A DNA stretch of 44,855 nucleotides, from contig CAYZIC010000011.1 of NCBI GenBank assembly GCA_964478335.1, positions 1-44,855 on the forward strand. The letters are read 5' to 3'. The position numbers and the translations under genes are program-made. Source of the DNA: CAYZIC01 sp964478335. GTDB lineage: Bacteria > Verrucomicrobiota > Kiritimatiellia > RFP12 > DVOR01. Below, in pieces: positions 8,285 to 17,626 of this stretch (positions within the stretch are counted from its first letter, which is position 1; every line of letters begins with the position of its first letter). The notes below the pieces were generated by a model. It worked only from the letters and a program-made list of their open reading frames with translations. It was not told the origin of the DNA and searched no databases.

Positions 8285-9433
8285 ATGAAAACAGCTTACC
8301 ATCTACTCGAATCTTTTGGTCTCATCTGGGCAGACATGGCACCCTATATGTTTTTGGGTCTTTTGATTGCCTTTATCTTCTCCTACTTCACGACGGAGGA
8401 GCGTATTCAGCGCCATCTCAAGAGCACCAAGCTCAGCGCCATTATCAAAGCCTCCCTCATCGGCGTGCCGATCCCCTTCTGTTCTTGTGGTGTCCTCCCT
8501 GTAGCACTTGCACTCAAAAATGGCGGCGCACACCGCGGTACCGTGATTGCGTTTCTCTCCAGCACCCCCCAATCTGGCACCGACGCCCTCCCCCTGGCCT
8601 GGAAGCTCTTTGGTCTCCCCTTTATCCTCATGCGCCTCGTCTCAGCGGTGCTTACGGGTCTAGTTTGTGGCTGGTGGGTCAGCCAAAGTGAAGAGCCCAC
8701 GCCAGAGGTCACGCCAGTCAATGACAATCTCGACACCGACTGCGCGGCGGTGTGCTGCTGCCACCACCACACCGCCGAGATGCCACACAAGCCTGCCGAA
8801 CCCCACCACCACGAGTACGTTTCCCGCCGTCAGCGGTTCAAAGACGCTGCACGCTATGCCTTTTGCCACCTGCCGCAAGAGATTGGCCCCCTGCTCATTG
8901 TTGGGCTCATCTGTGCAGCATTTATCCAAGTCTACCTCCCCCTCGATGGCCTCAACAATCTCCCTCTTGTCTGTGGTTATCTCGTAGCCATTCTCATTGG
9001 TATCCCGATGTATGCCTGCTCAGTGGCCATCGTGCCAATCACCTTTACCCTCGTGCAAGCGGGGCTTTCGATTGGTGCAGCCTATATGCTAATGGTAACA
9101 GCCTCGAGCATGAGCTTGATCTCGCTATTAATCATTGCCAAAGCATTCGGCCGCCGCACCCTCATCCGCTACGTCGTGGGGCTCACAAGCGTCGTCTTTC
9201 TCTTTGCCATCACGCTCGACAGCACCCCTCGCGCATGGTGGATCCATGACAATCAATCCACCCTCACGAGCCACTCCCACGAGCATGATGGCAACCACAG
9301 CCACCATCACGAAGGCCACAGCCATACGGCACCCTGGCAGCTCGTCTCCAGTGGTGCATTTGCCCTCCTCATTGGCACCGCCTGCGTCAAACGCCTCATC
9401 GACATCCCTCGCAAAATCAAGGCCGCCCAATGA
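8285..9433 (+). CDS. DUF318/ArsP-like permease, probable Cu/Zn efflux
   Basis: An integral membrane permease of 382 residues of the PF03773 family, close to the SO_0444-type Cu/Zn efflux group. Eight to ten hydrophobic segments are visible. The conserved PFCSCGVLPVAL motif (Cys66, Cys68) and the FLSSTPQSGTDAL segment lie in the first half. Between the halves is a Cys/His-rich linker (CCCHHH then HHHEY), and a second His-rich stretch (HSHEHDGNHSHHHEGHSH) precedes the last membrane segment; both look like metal-binding loops. A TTG at 8249 would extend the frame but it is part of the -35 element, so ATG 8285 is chosen. The gene overlaps cls by four bases (ATGA), which implies translational coupling. 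The metal transported is not provable from sequence. Confidence 0.82.
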   Translation: MKTAYHLLESFGLIWADMAPYMFLGLLIAFIFSYFTTEERIQRHLKSTKLSAIIKASLIGVPIPFCSCGVLPVALALKNGGAHRGTVIAFLSSTPQSGTDALPLAWKLFGLPFILMRLVSAVLTGLVCGWWVSQSEEPTPEVTPVNDNLDTDCAAVCCCHHHTAEMPHKPAEPHHHEYVSRRQRFKDAARYAFCHLPQEIGPLLIVGLICAAFIQVYLPLDGLNNLPLVCGYLVAILIGIPMYACSVAIVPITFTLVQAGLSIGAAYMLMVTASSMSLISLLIIAKAFGRRTLIRYVVGLTSVVFLFAITLDSTPRAWWIHDNQSTLTSHSHEHDGNHSHHHEGHSHTAPWQLVSSGAFALLIGTACVKRLIDIPRKIKAAQ

Positions 9434-10920
9434 TTGACAATCTGATCAACGCCCTCCACCCGGTCGGGATCATCGTCCTCATTCACTACGCCATCGCCGT
9501 AGTCATCACCCTCTTTTTACTTAGCCGCGAGAGAGAACCCCTCTCCACGGTGCTGTGGATCTTTTTAATCTTCAGCTTTCCCGTGATTGGGGTCATCACC
9601 TATTGGCTCCTAAGCGTCAATCGCATACCTGCGCCCATCGCCCTCAAACGCCGCACCCACGCCCTATGCGATGCCCAATCCAACCGCGCCCTGCGTTTCG
9701 CCTCTCGCCTCAACCGCTACGAAGAGCGCCACCGACTCAAAACGCCCCCCACGACCACACCTAGCATTATCACCTTTAATCGCATGTTTAACCGCGCCTA
9801 CACCTTTGAGCCACTACTCACAGGCAATGCGATTACCCTCCTTGACCAACCCGAAGCCGCTATTAATCAGATGGTCGATGCGATCAACCACGCAGCCAAG
9901 CACATCCACCTCTCCTCCTTTATTATCTCCGATGACCCCGCCGGCCGCACCCTCATGCAAGCCCTCCACCAAGCCGCCACCCGTGGCGTCACCGTGCGTG
10001 TGCTCTACGATGCGGTGGGGTCCTTTAAGAGCTGCCTCAGTGGGCTCTTTCGCCGCTACCCCCACCCCAACCTCCACGTCCACCCATTCGCCCACAAAGG
10101 GCGCTTTTGGTGGCTTCGCCAAGAGAACACCCGCAACCACCGCAAGCTGCTCATCATCGATGCCGAGCAAGCCTTTACTGGCGGTGTCAACATCCATGCC
10201 GACTACTTTGCAATCCCTGGCCACCCCCCCATTCGCGACCACCATTTTCACCTCACCGGCCCCATCGTGGCCACCATCCAGCAGACCTTTATCAAAGACT
10301 GGATCTTCACCACCGGCACCCCCATCACCGCCACAGCAAACCTCATCGCCGAAATCACCTCACCCGCCAATCAAGCCATTCGCCTTGTCAATAGCGGTCC
10401 CACCGAGACTGACTATGACAACGCCAACATCCTCTTTACTGGTGCCATCGCCGCCGCCCAAAAGTCCATCCTCATCGTCACCCCCTACTTCATTCCCACC
10501 GCCGAAATCAAACGCGCCCTCATCCTCGCAGCCTACCGAGGAGTCACCATCAAGATCCTCGTCCCCAAAGCCAACAATCACCCCATGATTGCGGCAGCCT
10601 CACGCGCCTACTACAAAAAGCTCCTCAAAGTCGGCATTCGGATCTTTCAGCGCCACCCACCCTTTATCCATACCAAATCCCTCATCGTCGATGACGATCT
10701 CTCCATCGTCGGCTCGGCCAATATCGACCCGCGCTCCATGAATCTCAACTACGAGAGCAACCTCGTCGTCTACGACAGCACATTCGCCGACCAGCTCAAA
10801 GCCTCCCTCGCCACCGACCTCGCCCAATCCGACGAGCTCCACTACGCCGCTTGGCGCAAACGCCCCAAATACATCCGCATCTTTGAGAACCTCTGCAACC
10901 TCCTCCACCCCAACCTCTAA
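9430..10920 (+). CDS. cls: Cardiolipin synthase, phospholipase D family
   Basis: A 496-residue membrane enzyme that condenses two phosphatidylglycerol molecules to cardiolipin and glycerol. Two N-terminal transmembrane segments (about 12-32 and 40-60) carry the bacterial Cls signature. The two HKD motifs are intact: His237, Lys239, Asp244 in HRKLLIID and His414, Lys416, Asp421 in HTKSLIVD, with GSANIDPRSMNLNYE after the second. The start codon overlaps the permease stop in ATGA, so the two are co-translated; the functional link to metal efflux is unknown. Codons strongly favour C at the third position. Confidence 0.92.
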   Translation: MIDNLINALHPVGIIVLIHYAIAVVITLFLLSREREPLSTVLWIFLIFSFPVIGVITYWLLSVNRIPAPIALKRRTHALCDAQSNRALRFASRLNRYEERHRLKTPPTTTPSIITFNRMFNRAYTFEPLLTGNAITLLDQPEAAINQMVDAINHAAKHIHLSSFIISDDPAGRTLMQALHQAATRGVTVRVLYDAVGSFKSCLSGLFRRYPHPNLHVHPFAHKGRFWWLRQENTRNHRKLLIIDAEQAFTGGVNIHADYFAIPGHPPIRDHHFHLTGPIVATIQQTFIKDWIFTTGTPITATANLIAEITSPANQAIRLVNSGPTETDYDNANILFTGAIAAAQKSILIVTPYFIPTAEIKRALILAAYRGVTIKILVPKANNHPMIAAASRAYYKKLLKVGIRIFQRHPPFIHTKSLIVDDDLSIVGSANIDPRSMNLNYESNLVVYDSTFADQLKASLATDLAQSDELHYAAWRKRPKYIRIFENLCNLLHPNL

Positions 10921-10944
10921 GCCCCTTGGCAAAAGGATCACCCA

Positions 10945-12804
10945 ATGAACTCCACTACGCTATCTGCGATCCTGTGTGCGTTACTCTCCTCCTGCCTGCT
11001 GGCCGACACATGGACAAACGCCACAGGCACCTGGGGCTATATCCTTAAGGGATCCTCCGCCACGCTGACGGCCTTTGCCCCAGCAGAGGGTGTTGCCGAG
11101 GTGACCATGCCGGCAACGCTAGGCGGCCAACCCGTCACAACCATTGCAGAGGGTGCATTTCATGAATGTGAGTCAGATGACGAAGACGACTCGAGCATCG
11201 AGGCGGCTTGCGAAGCCTTACAATCCATCACCCTGCCTGAAGGTGTCACCACCATCGAACGAGGGGCCTTTTCTGAGTGCAACCGCTTAACGATGCTATC
11301 TCTACCCGCAAGTATTACAGCGATCGCCCCCGATGCCTTTCTCTCTTGCCCTTCGTTGGAGACAATCACCGTCGCCCCAGCCAACACGACCTACACCTCG
11401 ATCGACGGCGTACTCTTAAGCAAAGACCTCTCAGCGCTCATCGTCTACCCTGTTGACAAAAAAGACGACTCCTACTCCATCCCTCAGGGTGTGACAACGA
11501 TTAGACGTGACGCCTTTGCACAAAATTCACATCTAAAAGCAATGCGACTCCCTAAAGGCATCAGCACCATCGAGCAGGGTGCCTTTTCTGGGTGCGACAC
11601 CTTAACGACCATCACCCTGCCAGAAGGCATCACCACCATCGAGCGGGGAGCCTTTTATGGGTGCCGTAGCCTGACGACGCTATCCCTACCCGCGACGCTG
11701 AGCACGATCGGGCCCGACACCTTTCTCTGGTGCCTTTCGTTGGCGTCAATCACCGTTGCCCCGGCCAACACAGCCTACACCTCGATCGATGGCGTGCTTT
11801 ATCGCAAAGATCTCACCGAGCTGATTCTCTACCCACGAGCCAAAAAAAGCACCTCTTACACCATTCCCCAGGGCGTGACCACCATCCATAAACACGCCTT
11901 TGCAATGCATCCCCCCTTGAAAGCGATCACCCTCCCTGAGGGGTTTACCACCATTGGTGAGGAAACGTTTAATCGGTGTCAACGCTTATCGACGCTCACG
12001 ATTCCAGCAAGTGCCACCACCATCGCGTGGGGTGCATTTGACCAGTGCACGACCTTGACGACGCTCTCTGTCTCCCCGGCCAACACGACCTACACTTCGA
12101 TCGATGGCGTGCTTTATAGCAAAGATCTCACCGAGCTCATCCGCTACCCACGAGGCAAAAAAGCCACCTCTTACACCATTCCTCAGGGCGTAACTACGAT
12201 TAGACGAGGAGCCTTTGCCTCGTGCCGGTCTCTGTCTACGATCGCCATCCCACCAAGTGTCAGCACCATCGAGCGGGGGGCCTTTTCAGGATGCCGTAGC
12301 TTGACGACCATCACAATCCCAGAGGGCGTCAAGGTCATCGACTTGGGTACCTTTAAAGCCTGCCAATCCTTGACGCACGTCACGATTCCCCATAGTCTGA
12401 TCTCCATCGAGCAGGTCGCCTTTGAAGGCTGTCGCGCCCTGCAGACAATCGCCATCCCACCAGGGATGACCACCATCAAATGGGGCACGTTTCGGGGGTG
12501 CAGCGCCTTAACGGCCGTGATGCTACCCGCGGGGCTCACCGTGATTGAGGATCGGGCATTTGAAGCTTGCGAGGCCTTACAGACCATCACGATTCCTGAG
12601 CGGGTTTATCACATTGGGATGCTTGCCTTTGCTAGGTGTCGTAGGTTGGCGACGGTGAACTTTTTGGGCGACAAACCCACCTTTGACGGGGCTGCCTTTT
12701 TCGGCATGGCCGACAAGGCTCAGGGTTACTATCAGCCCAACAAAAAGGGGTGGCGCGCGGGTGTAGTCGATGAAGGGCTGCGCCTACTCAAGTCTCGCCA
12801 GTAG
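10945..12804 (+). CDS. BspA-type leucine-rich-repeat surface protein
   Basis: A secreted protein of 619 residues with a signal peptide (about 1-20) and then LRR_5 units of about 23 residues of the form AFxxCxxLTTITLPEGVTTIE. Such proteins of Treponema, Tannerella and gut bacteria bind host proteins or act as adhesins; that role is inferred. Three longer segments containing TYTSIDGVLYSKDL and YTIPQGVTTI recur at offsets of 128 and 105 residues, the difference being one LRR unit, so the gene grew by internal duplication. An acidic insert ESDDEDDSS is near residue 75. No sorting motif is seen at the C-terminus, which ends in a GYYQPNKKGW segment. AAAGGA lies upstream of the ATG, 24 bases after cls, so it is probably the last gene of that operon. 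Confidence 0.87.
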   Translation: MNSTTLSAILCALLSSCLLADTWTNATGTWGYILKGSSATLTAFAPAEGVAEVTMPATLGGQPVTTIAEGAFHECESDDEDDSSIEAACEALQSITLPEGVTTIERGAFSECNRLTMLSLPASITAIAPDAFLSCPSLETITVAPANTTYTSIDGVLLSKDLSALIVYPVDKKDDSYSIPQGVTTIRRDAFAQNSHLKAMRLPKGISTIEQGAFSGCDTLTTITLPEGITTIERGAFYGCRSLTTLSLPATLSTIGPDTFLWCLSLASITVAPANTAYTSIDGVLYRKDLTELILYPRAKKSTSYTIPQGVTTIHKHAFAMHPPLKAITLPEGFTTIGEETFNRCQRLSTLTIPASATTIAWGAFDQCTTLTTLSVSPANTTYTSIDGVLYSKDLTELIRYPRGKKATSYTIPQGVTTIRRGAFASCRSLSTIAIPPSVSTIERGAFSGCRSLTTITIPEGVKVIDLGTFKACQSLTHVTIPHSLISIEQVAFEGCRALQTIAIPPGMTTIKWGTFRGCSALTAVMLPAGLTVIEDRAFEACEALQTITIPERVYHIGMLAFARCRRLATVNFLGDKPTFDGAAFFGMADKAQGYYQPNKKGWRAGVVDEGLRLLKSRQ

Positions 12805-12909
12805 CCGACTACACGCTCATGGTGTGTTGTCTTATCGCAAACTCTCCTCAATCTGAGTGGACTCTCTGCCTTTTTTTCTAAAAAGTATCCCCTTTCATTC
12901 TTTTGAGAC

Positions 12910-12939
12910 TTGACAATCAGTGGGTGTTTCGTGCATAAT
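12910..12939 (+). promoter_or_regulatory. Promoter of the mreBCD-mrdA cluster
   Basis: TTGACA (12910-12915), 18 bases, CATAAT (12934-12939). It gives a leader of about 40 bases ending in TAGGAG before the mreB ATG. This is among the best sigma70-like promoters of the window. Confidence 0.75.
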
Positions 12940-12985
12940 AGTAGGCCTTTAATGGACTTTTTATTTTGATTTCTAGGAGTGCGCT

Positions 12986-14020
12986 ATGTTTGGTATTTTT
13001 GATAAGCTTTTTGGGTTTCTTGCTTGTGACATCGGCATCGACTTGGGTACGGCCAATACGTTGGTCTTTATCAAAGGCAAGGGGGTGGTCATGAGTGAAC
13101 CCTCTGTGGTTGCAATGAAAGAGGGTTCTCGGCGAATTCTCAAGGTCGGCATCGAGGCGAAGCGTATGTTGGGTCGTACACCTGGCAACATTATAGCAGT
13201 GCGGCCGATGCGCTCTGGCGTGATTGCGGACTTTGACATCACCAAGGCTATGATTCAATACTTTATAACCAAAGCGAAAGGACGCTCAATCTTGAAGCCC
13301 CGGGTTGTGATAGCTGTGCCCAGTGAAATCACCGAGGTGGAGCGTCGCGCTGTGGAGGAATCCGCCCGTCATGCTGGCGCACGTAAGGTTGTCGTTATCG
13401 AAGAACCCATGGCTGCTGCAATTGGTGTTGGCTTGCCCGTGGCAGAGCCTAAGGGTAACTTGATCATCGACATCGGTGGTGGCACCTGTGAGGTTGCGTT
13501 GATTTCTCTCGGTGGCATTGTTTTTGCTAAGAGTGTGCGTGTGGGCGGCGATACGATGGATGAATGCATCGTGCAATATATGCGCCGAGTCTACAACTTG
13601 ATGATTGGCGAACGCAGCGCCGAAGAGATTAAGATTGCCATCGGCTCCGCCTATCCGCTCCTAGAAGAGGTCTCGATGGAGGTCAAAGGCCGCGATTTGG
13701 TTGCAGGCTTGCCTAAGACCTTGCGCGTGACCTCAGATGAAATCCGCGATGCACTACAAGATCCAGTCGCAGCGATCGTCGATGCCGTGCGTATCACGCT
13801 AGAAAAGGCTCCACCAGAGCTCTCTGCAGACTTGGTGGATCGTGGTTTGGTCCTCTCGGGCGGTGGCTCAATGCTACGTGGACTCGATAAGCTGATCTCG
13901 AAGAAAACAGGCTTACCTGTGACCATCGTAGAAGACCCCCTCGTCAGTGTCGCAAATGGAACAGGATTTGTGCTAGAAGAGATCGATGAATATGAGGATA
14001 TGTCTTCGCCAAATTCCTAA
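12986..14020 (+). CDS. mreB: Rod-shape-determining protein MreB
   Basis: Bacterial actin that organises lateral cell wall synthesis at the inner membrane, 344 residues, normal length. The phosphate-1 loop DIGIDLGTANTLV, the phosphate-2 loop DIGGGTCEVALISLGG and the adenosine motif LSGGGSMLRGL are visible. The amphipathic N-terminus MFGIFDKLFGFL fits a membrane-binding helix. In the phosphate-2 loop a Cys stands where most MreB have Thr (GGGTTEVA). TAGGAG precedes the ATG. It heads the cluster with mreC, mreD and mrdA, but a terminator-like hairpin directly follows it, so it may be made in excess of the others. Confidence 0.97.
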   Translation: MFGIFDKLFGFLACDIGIDLGTANTLVFIKGKGVVMSEPSVVAMKEGSRRILKVGIEAKRMLGRTPGNIIAVRPMRSGVIADFDITKAMIQYFITKAKGRSILKPRVVIAVPSEITEVERRAVEESARHAGARKVVVIEEPMAAAIGVGLPVAEPKGNLIIDIGGGTCEVALISLGGIVFAKSVRVGGDTMDECIVQYMRRVYNLMIGERSAEEIKIAIGSAYPLLEEVSMEVKGRDLVAGLPKTLRVTSDEIRDALQDPVAAIVDAVRITLEKAPPELSADLVDRGLVLSGGGSMLRGLDKLISKKTGLPVTIVEDPLVSVANGTGFVLEEIDEYEDMSSPNS

Positions 14021-14037
14021 TTGATGATGAGATAAAC

Positions 14038-14075
14038 AACCGGGAATGGCCGCCGCTTTTCCCGGTTTATTTTTA
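14038..14075 (+). terminator. Terminator-like hairpin between mreB and mreC
   Basis: AACCGGGAA (14038-14046) and TTCCCGGTT (14059-14067) form a 9-bp stem followed by TATTTTTAA. It is placed to release part of the transcripts after mreB, with read-through supplying mreCD-mrdA. Confidence 0.75.
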
Positions 14076-14082
14076 ATACGCC

Positions 14083-14946
14083 ATGACTAGTCGCTGGAAA
14101 AAAACGTTCTTGTACGGCCTAATTGCCTTAGGTTGCGCCTTGGCTATTTTTGGTCATCAGTCGATGAGGTTTCTCTTTAGCGAGGTGGCCTTTCCCCTGC
14201 ATCGGGCCAAAGATCTCATCCGCCTCCATGGGGTGGCTCGTCTTGAGGCCGCTTGGTCGGCACTGCGCTTTGGTGGCGCTCAGGATAATTTGCTCAGCGA
14301 GATTGAGCGGTTACGCATGGATAATGACCGCCTCTATGAGCTGACCGTGGAGAATGCTACGCTCTCGCAAGCGCTAGCCACGCAACAATCCTCCCCCTAT
14401 GCGCTGACCTATTGTCGCATCTTGAGTCATGGTGGCGGATTGGGCATTTGGCCAACGCTACGCATCGACAAGGGCTCTCGCCATGGGCTCAAACACGGCA
14501 TGGTCGTGATTGTTGCAGATGGTCTGGTGGGAACACTCGGCTCGGTGGGTATCAATCAATCCGAGGTCTCTCTAATCTCTGACCCTCGCACAAAAATCTC
14601 TGCGCGAATTCAATTACCCAATCAATCCGAGACGGTTACGGGAATCTTGATGGGCAATGGCGGCACGCTCTTTGACCAAACAGAATTTCGTTTTTTTTAC
14701 TACGAGGATCCGTATACCCTCAAGTACCTCCCGCGTGATCGAGCGTTGCAACCCAGAATGGTCGTAGAGACAGCTGGCGCAGGTGGGCTCTTTCCGCCAG
14801 GATTGACCATCGGCTCGATCCGCAAAGTGCAAAGCAGTGCGGATAAGCTTGCCCAAGAGGCCATCATCGAGCCAGCTGTCAATGCAATGGATCTGACATT
14901 TGTCTTTGTCATCCAAGGAACCGCCCCCCATGCAAAAGACCTTTGA
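14083..14946 (+). CDS. mreC: Rod-shape-determining protein MreC
   Basis: A 287-residue bitopic membrane protein linking MreB filaments to the periplasmic synthesis machinery. There is one membrane segment (about 9-25), a coiled-coil (about 65-105, with LLSEIERLRMDNDRL) and the beta-rich MreC core with LRIDKGSRHGLKHGMVV, ADGLVGTLGSV and SLISDPRTKISARI. No Shine-Dalgarno sequence is seen before the ATG, which follows the terminator T-run by about ten bases; translation may be weak. It overlaps the chosen mreD start by 17 bases. Confidence 0.93.
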   Translation: MTSRWKKTFLYGLIALGCALAIFGHQSMRFLFSEVAFPLHRAKDLIRLHGVARLEAAWSALRFGGAQDNLLSEIERLRMDNDRLYELTVENATLSQALATQQSSPYALTYCRILSHGGGLGIWPTLRIDKGSRHGLKHGMVVIVADGLVGTLGSVGINQSEVSLISDPRTKISARIQLPNQSETVTGILMGNGGTLFDQTEFRFFYYEDPYTLKYLPRDRALQPRMVVETAGAGGLFPPGLTIGSIRKVQSSADKLAQEAIIEPAVNAMDLTFVFVIQGTAPHAKDL

Positions 14947-15442
14947 TGCCTTATTGTGGTTGCTCTGTGTGATGCTTGTGGTCGTTTGCTTGCAAGACTT
15001 TTTGCCAGTCATCCCAGTCTTGCGGCTGGCGCCATTGCCCCTTGTCGTCGCCTACCACTGGTCTGCGAGAGCCCCTATCACAGCCTGGGTGGTGACCTTT
15101 GTTGGGGGGATGGTGATTGAGGCCTTTCATTACTTGCCGCCCTTTTCCCTGCTCTCGATCCTCCTGCTTGCGCATCTGGCCAATGCTCAGATCAGCAAGC
15201 AAACCTCCGTTGCGCAGTCTCCCCTAACAGGCATGGCGATTGGGCTGATCCTCTTGCCCATCTTAGTCGTCTGGCTACGCCTCTGGACCATGATTGCCGA
15301 TTACCCAGTGCTCTTTACACCACTCACTCCAGCACTCTATTGGGCACCATTGATCGGCGCACTTTGTGGTGTCATCATCTTTGCCGTCATTGGCCAGCTA
15401 GATTTTATTTATCTCAAGAGACAGGAGAAAGACGATGACTGA
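14930..15442 (+). CDS. mreD: Rod-shape-determining membrane protein MreD
   Basis: A small multispanning membrane protein, 170 residues from this start, with about five hydrophobic segments. It is assigned to MreD by length, topology and position between mreC and mrdA; sequence identity in this family is low. The frame is open to an ATG at 14900, but AAGGAA at 14915-14920 favours the ATG at 14930, whose product begins MQKTFDALLWLL. Its stop overlaps the mrdA start by eight bases. Confidence 0.82.
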   Translation: MQKTFDALLWLLCVMLVVVCLQDFLPVIPVLRLAPLPLVVAYHWSARAPITAWVVTFVGGMVIEAFHYLPPFSLLSILLLAHLANAQISKQTSVAQSPLTGMAIGLILLPILVVWLRLWTMIADYPVLFTPLTPALYWAPLIGALCGVIIFAVIGQLDFIYLKRQEKDDD

Positions 15443-17261
15443 GGAGAGCATACATTCATCGCAGCCGACCAACTCGATCTCTGGGTGGTGGTTTCCTTTT
15501 ATCTTTGTGATCATTACCAGCTTCGCGGGGCTGCTTTTGTGGCGTTTATGGCACATTCAGATCCTAGAAAATGGTCTCTACAGCACTGCGCAGCGTAGCC
15601 AATCCTATCGCCGAGTCCAGTTGCCCGGTATGCGTGGGCGCATCTTTGACCGCAATGGACTCTGCCTCGCAGATAATCGACCAAGCCACTGTATTGTCCT
15701 CTATGCCGAGGAATTACGCAAACCAGGCAAATGGTCAAACACCATCTCAGCAGTCAATGATCGCATTGATGAGCTTGCGACATTTCTCGATATCCCTCGA
15801 CAAGTCTCGACGGACGACACCGCTAAGCATATCTACCGCAGTCTGCCCATGCCCTTTATCATCTGGCGAGACATTGACTTTAAGACCCTATCCAGGCTCA
15901 ATGAATACGCCAACGACTTTCCCGAATTTGAAGTCATCACCCTTGCCGAACGCACCTACCCGCACAAAGAGACCGCAGCGCACTTGATTGGCTATGTCGG
16001 GCGCGAGCAACCCACCAAGCCCGACGACAAAAAGTGGCACTACTACCTCCCCGAAATGCGCGGACGTAGCGGTCTTGAATCCTATTACGACCGACTCCTC
16101 TCAGGACAAACTGGCGAAGAGATCATTCGTGTCGATGCGCGTGGCTATCGCCACAAAAAATGGATCAAGACACCCGCTAAGCAGGGGCATGACTTGCAAT
16201 TGACCATCGATGCACTCCTGCAACAAGACTTTGAGGCGCAATTCGTCGGCAAATCAGGCGCCGGCATTATTCTCAACCCCAAGACTGGCGACCTGCTCGC
16301 CCTCGTCAGTGCTCCGGGATACGACCTTAATCGACTCGTGCCTCGTATCTCATCGCAAGTCTGGCACTCGCTCAACAACGATCCCAACAAACCCATGTTT
16401 AACCGCGCCATCCAAGGCCAATATCCGCCAGGTAGCGTTTTTAAGCCCATCACCGCCATTGCAGCCCTCCAAAACGGCTACGACACATCGTGGGAGCATA
16501 CCTGCACCGGTGTCTATCGAGGATTTGGTCTCAAGCTAAGATGCTGGTTGCGATGGGGACATGGCGCACTCGATATGCAACACGCCCTCATGCATTCGTG
16601 CAATCCATACTTCTGCGCACTGACCACCGACATGGGCTATCAAGCGCTTTACGAAACCGCTCGACAGGCTGGCCTCGGCCAAAGAACCGGCCTAGACTTA
16701 CCCTTTGAAACGTCCGGTCTACTCCCCTCACCCGCATGGAAAAAGCGGCGATTTAAACAATCCTGGACCCCCGCCGACACCGCCCAAGCGGCAATCGGAC
16801 AATCCTTTACCCTCACCTCTCCCATCCAAGTAGCCAACGCAATCGCCACCCTGGCCAACCGCGGCAAAGTGATCAAGCCTCGCCTCGTGATTAGCGGATC
16901 CAGCCGTGGAGAATTGGTACGCGACTGCCAATGGGATCAAGATGCCGTAGAGGCGGTCATCCAAGGCATGATTATGGTTACCGAGCAAGGTACTGGCCGT
17001 AGAATGCGCATCAAGGGCGTCTCCGTCGCTAGCAAAACGGGCTCCGCAGAATACATGGACGGCAAGACCCGACGCAAACAAACCTGGTCCGTCGCATTTG
17101 CCCCAGCTGACAACCCAGAAGTCCTCGTCGTCGTCCTCGTCGAAAACGGCATCTCTGGCGGTGTCACCGCAGGACCCCTCGTCCAACACGCCATGGCAAA
17201 ATATTTCAAAACCACCACCCCAGACCAAGATGAGATCCTTGACGAATGGCTCGGCGACTAG
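15435..17261 (+). CDS. mrdA: Penicillin-binding protein 2 (elongation transpeptidase)
   Basis: Class B PBP that cross-links peptidoglycan during elongation, 608 residues. There is one N-terminal membrane anchor (about 18-40), the dimerisation domain with MRGRIFDRNG, and the transpeptidase domain. The catalytic triad of motifs is complete: Ser334 in PPGSVFKP, Ser388 in SCN and Lys534 in KTG. AGGAG lies seven bases before the ATG. It ends the mre cluster; rodA, its usual partner, is not in the window. Third-position C content rises along the gene. Confidence 0.95.
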   Translation: MTEESIHSSQPTNSISGWWFPFIFVIITSFAGLLLWRLWHIQILENGLYSTAQRSQSYRRVQLPGMRGRIFDRNGLCLADNRPSHCIVLYAEELRKPGKWSNTISAVNDRIDELATFLDIPRQVSTDDTAKHIYRSLPMPFIIWRDIDFKTLSRLNEYANDFPEFEVITLAERTYPHKETAAHLIGYVGREQPTKPDDKKWHYYLPEMRGRSGLESYYDRLLSGQTGEEIIRVDARGYRHKKWIKTPAKQGHDLQLTIDALLQQDFEAQFVGKSGAGIILNPKTGDLLALVSAPGYDLNRLVPRISSQVWHSLNNDPNKPMFNRAIQGQYPPGSVFKPITAIAALQNGYDTSWEHTCTGVYRGFGLKLRCWLRWGHGALDMQHALMHSCNPYFCALTTDMGYQALYETARQAGLGQRTGLDLPFETSGLLPSPAWKKRRFKQSWTPADTAQAAIGQSFTLTSPIQVANAIATLANRGKVIKPRLVISGSSRGELVRDCQWDQDAVEAVIQGMIMVTEQGTGRRMRIKGVSVASKTGSAEYMDGKTRRKQTWSVAFAPADNPEVLVVVLVENGISGGVTAGPLVQHAMAKYFKTTTPDQDEILDEWLGD

Positions 17262-17508
17262 CCAACGAAAATCACACACCCCGACCCCACACTACCCTAC
17301 GCAGTCCTACACTGACCGCTACACGCACCGCGCAGCGGCTGTCTCTATAGAGCGTCAGAGATGCGCCACGTCCTGAGCACTAAGGCCGCAGGCCACTAGC
17401 TGTGACCATCCCCCATACGCAAAACCCCAAATTCTAGCGATACAGCCGCCATTTCACCTATTAAAATAGAAGAATATCCACTTTTCACCGCAATCGCACC
17501 ATTTAAGC
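17262..17508. other. Intergenic stretch after mrdA
   Basis: No gene and no clear terminator is seen. The first half is C-rich and carries short palindromes such as CGCGCAGCG and GGCCGCAGGCC. The second half becomes AT-rich towards the next promoter. Confidence 0.5.
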
Positions 17509-17537
17509 TTGCTATTAACCGCTCACTTTGCTATAGT
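17509..17537 (+). promoter_or_regulatory. Promoter of the acyl-CoA ligase gene
   Basis: TTGCTA (17509-17514), 17 bases, TATAGT (17532-17537). The leader is about 83 bases and ends in GAGGAG before the ATG. Confidence 0.65.
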
Positions 17538-17626
17538 AAAAGTGTTTTAATGAGAGTAACAACAGCTCTTTGCTAATTTTAACGGACACCTAAGATGCCG
17601 TTGACAACCATGATCGAGGAGAAGAC

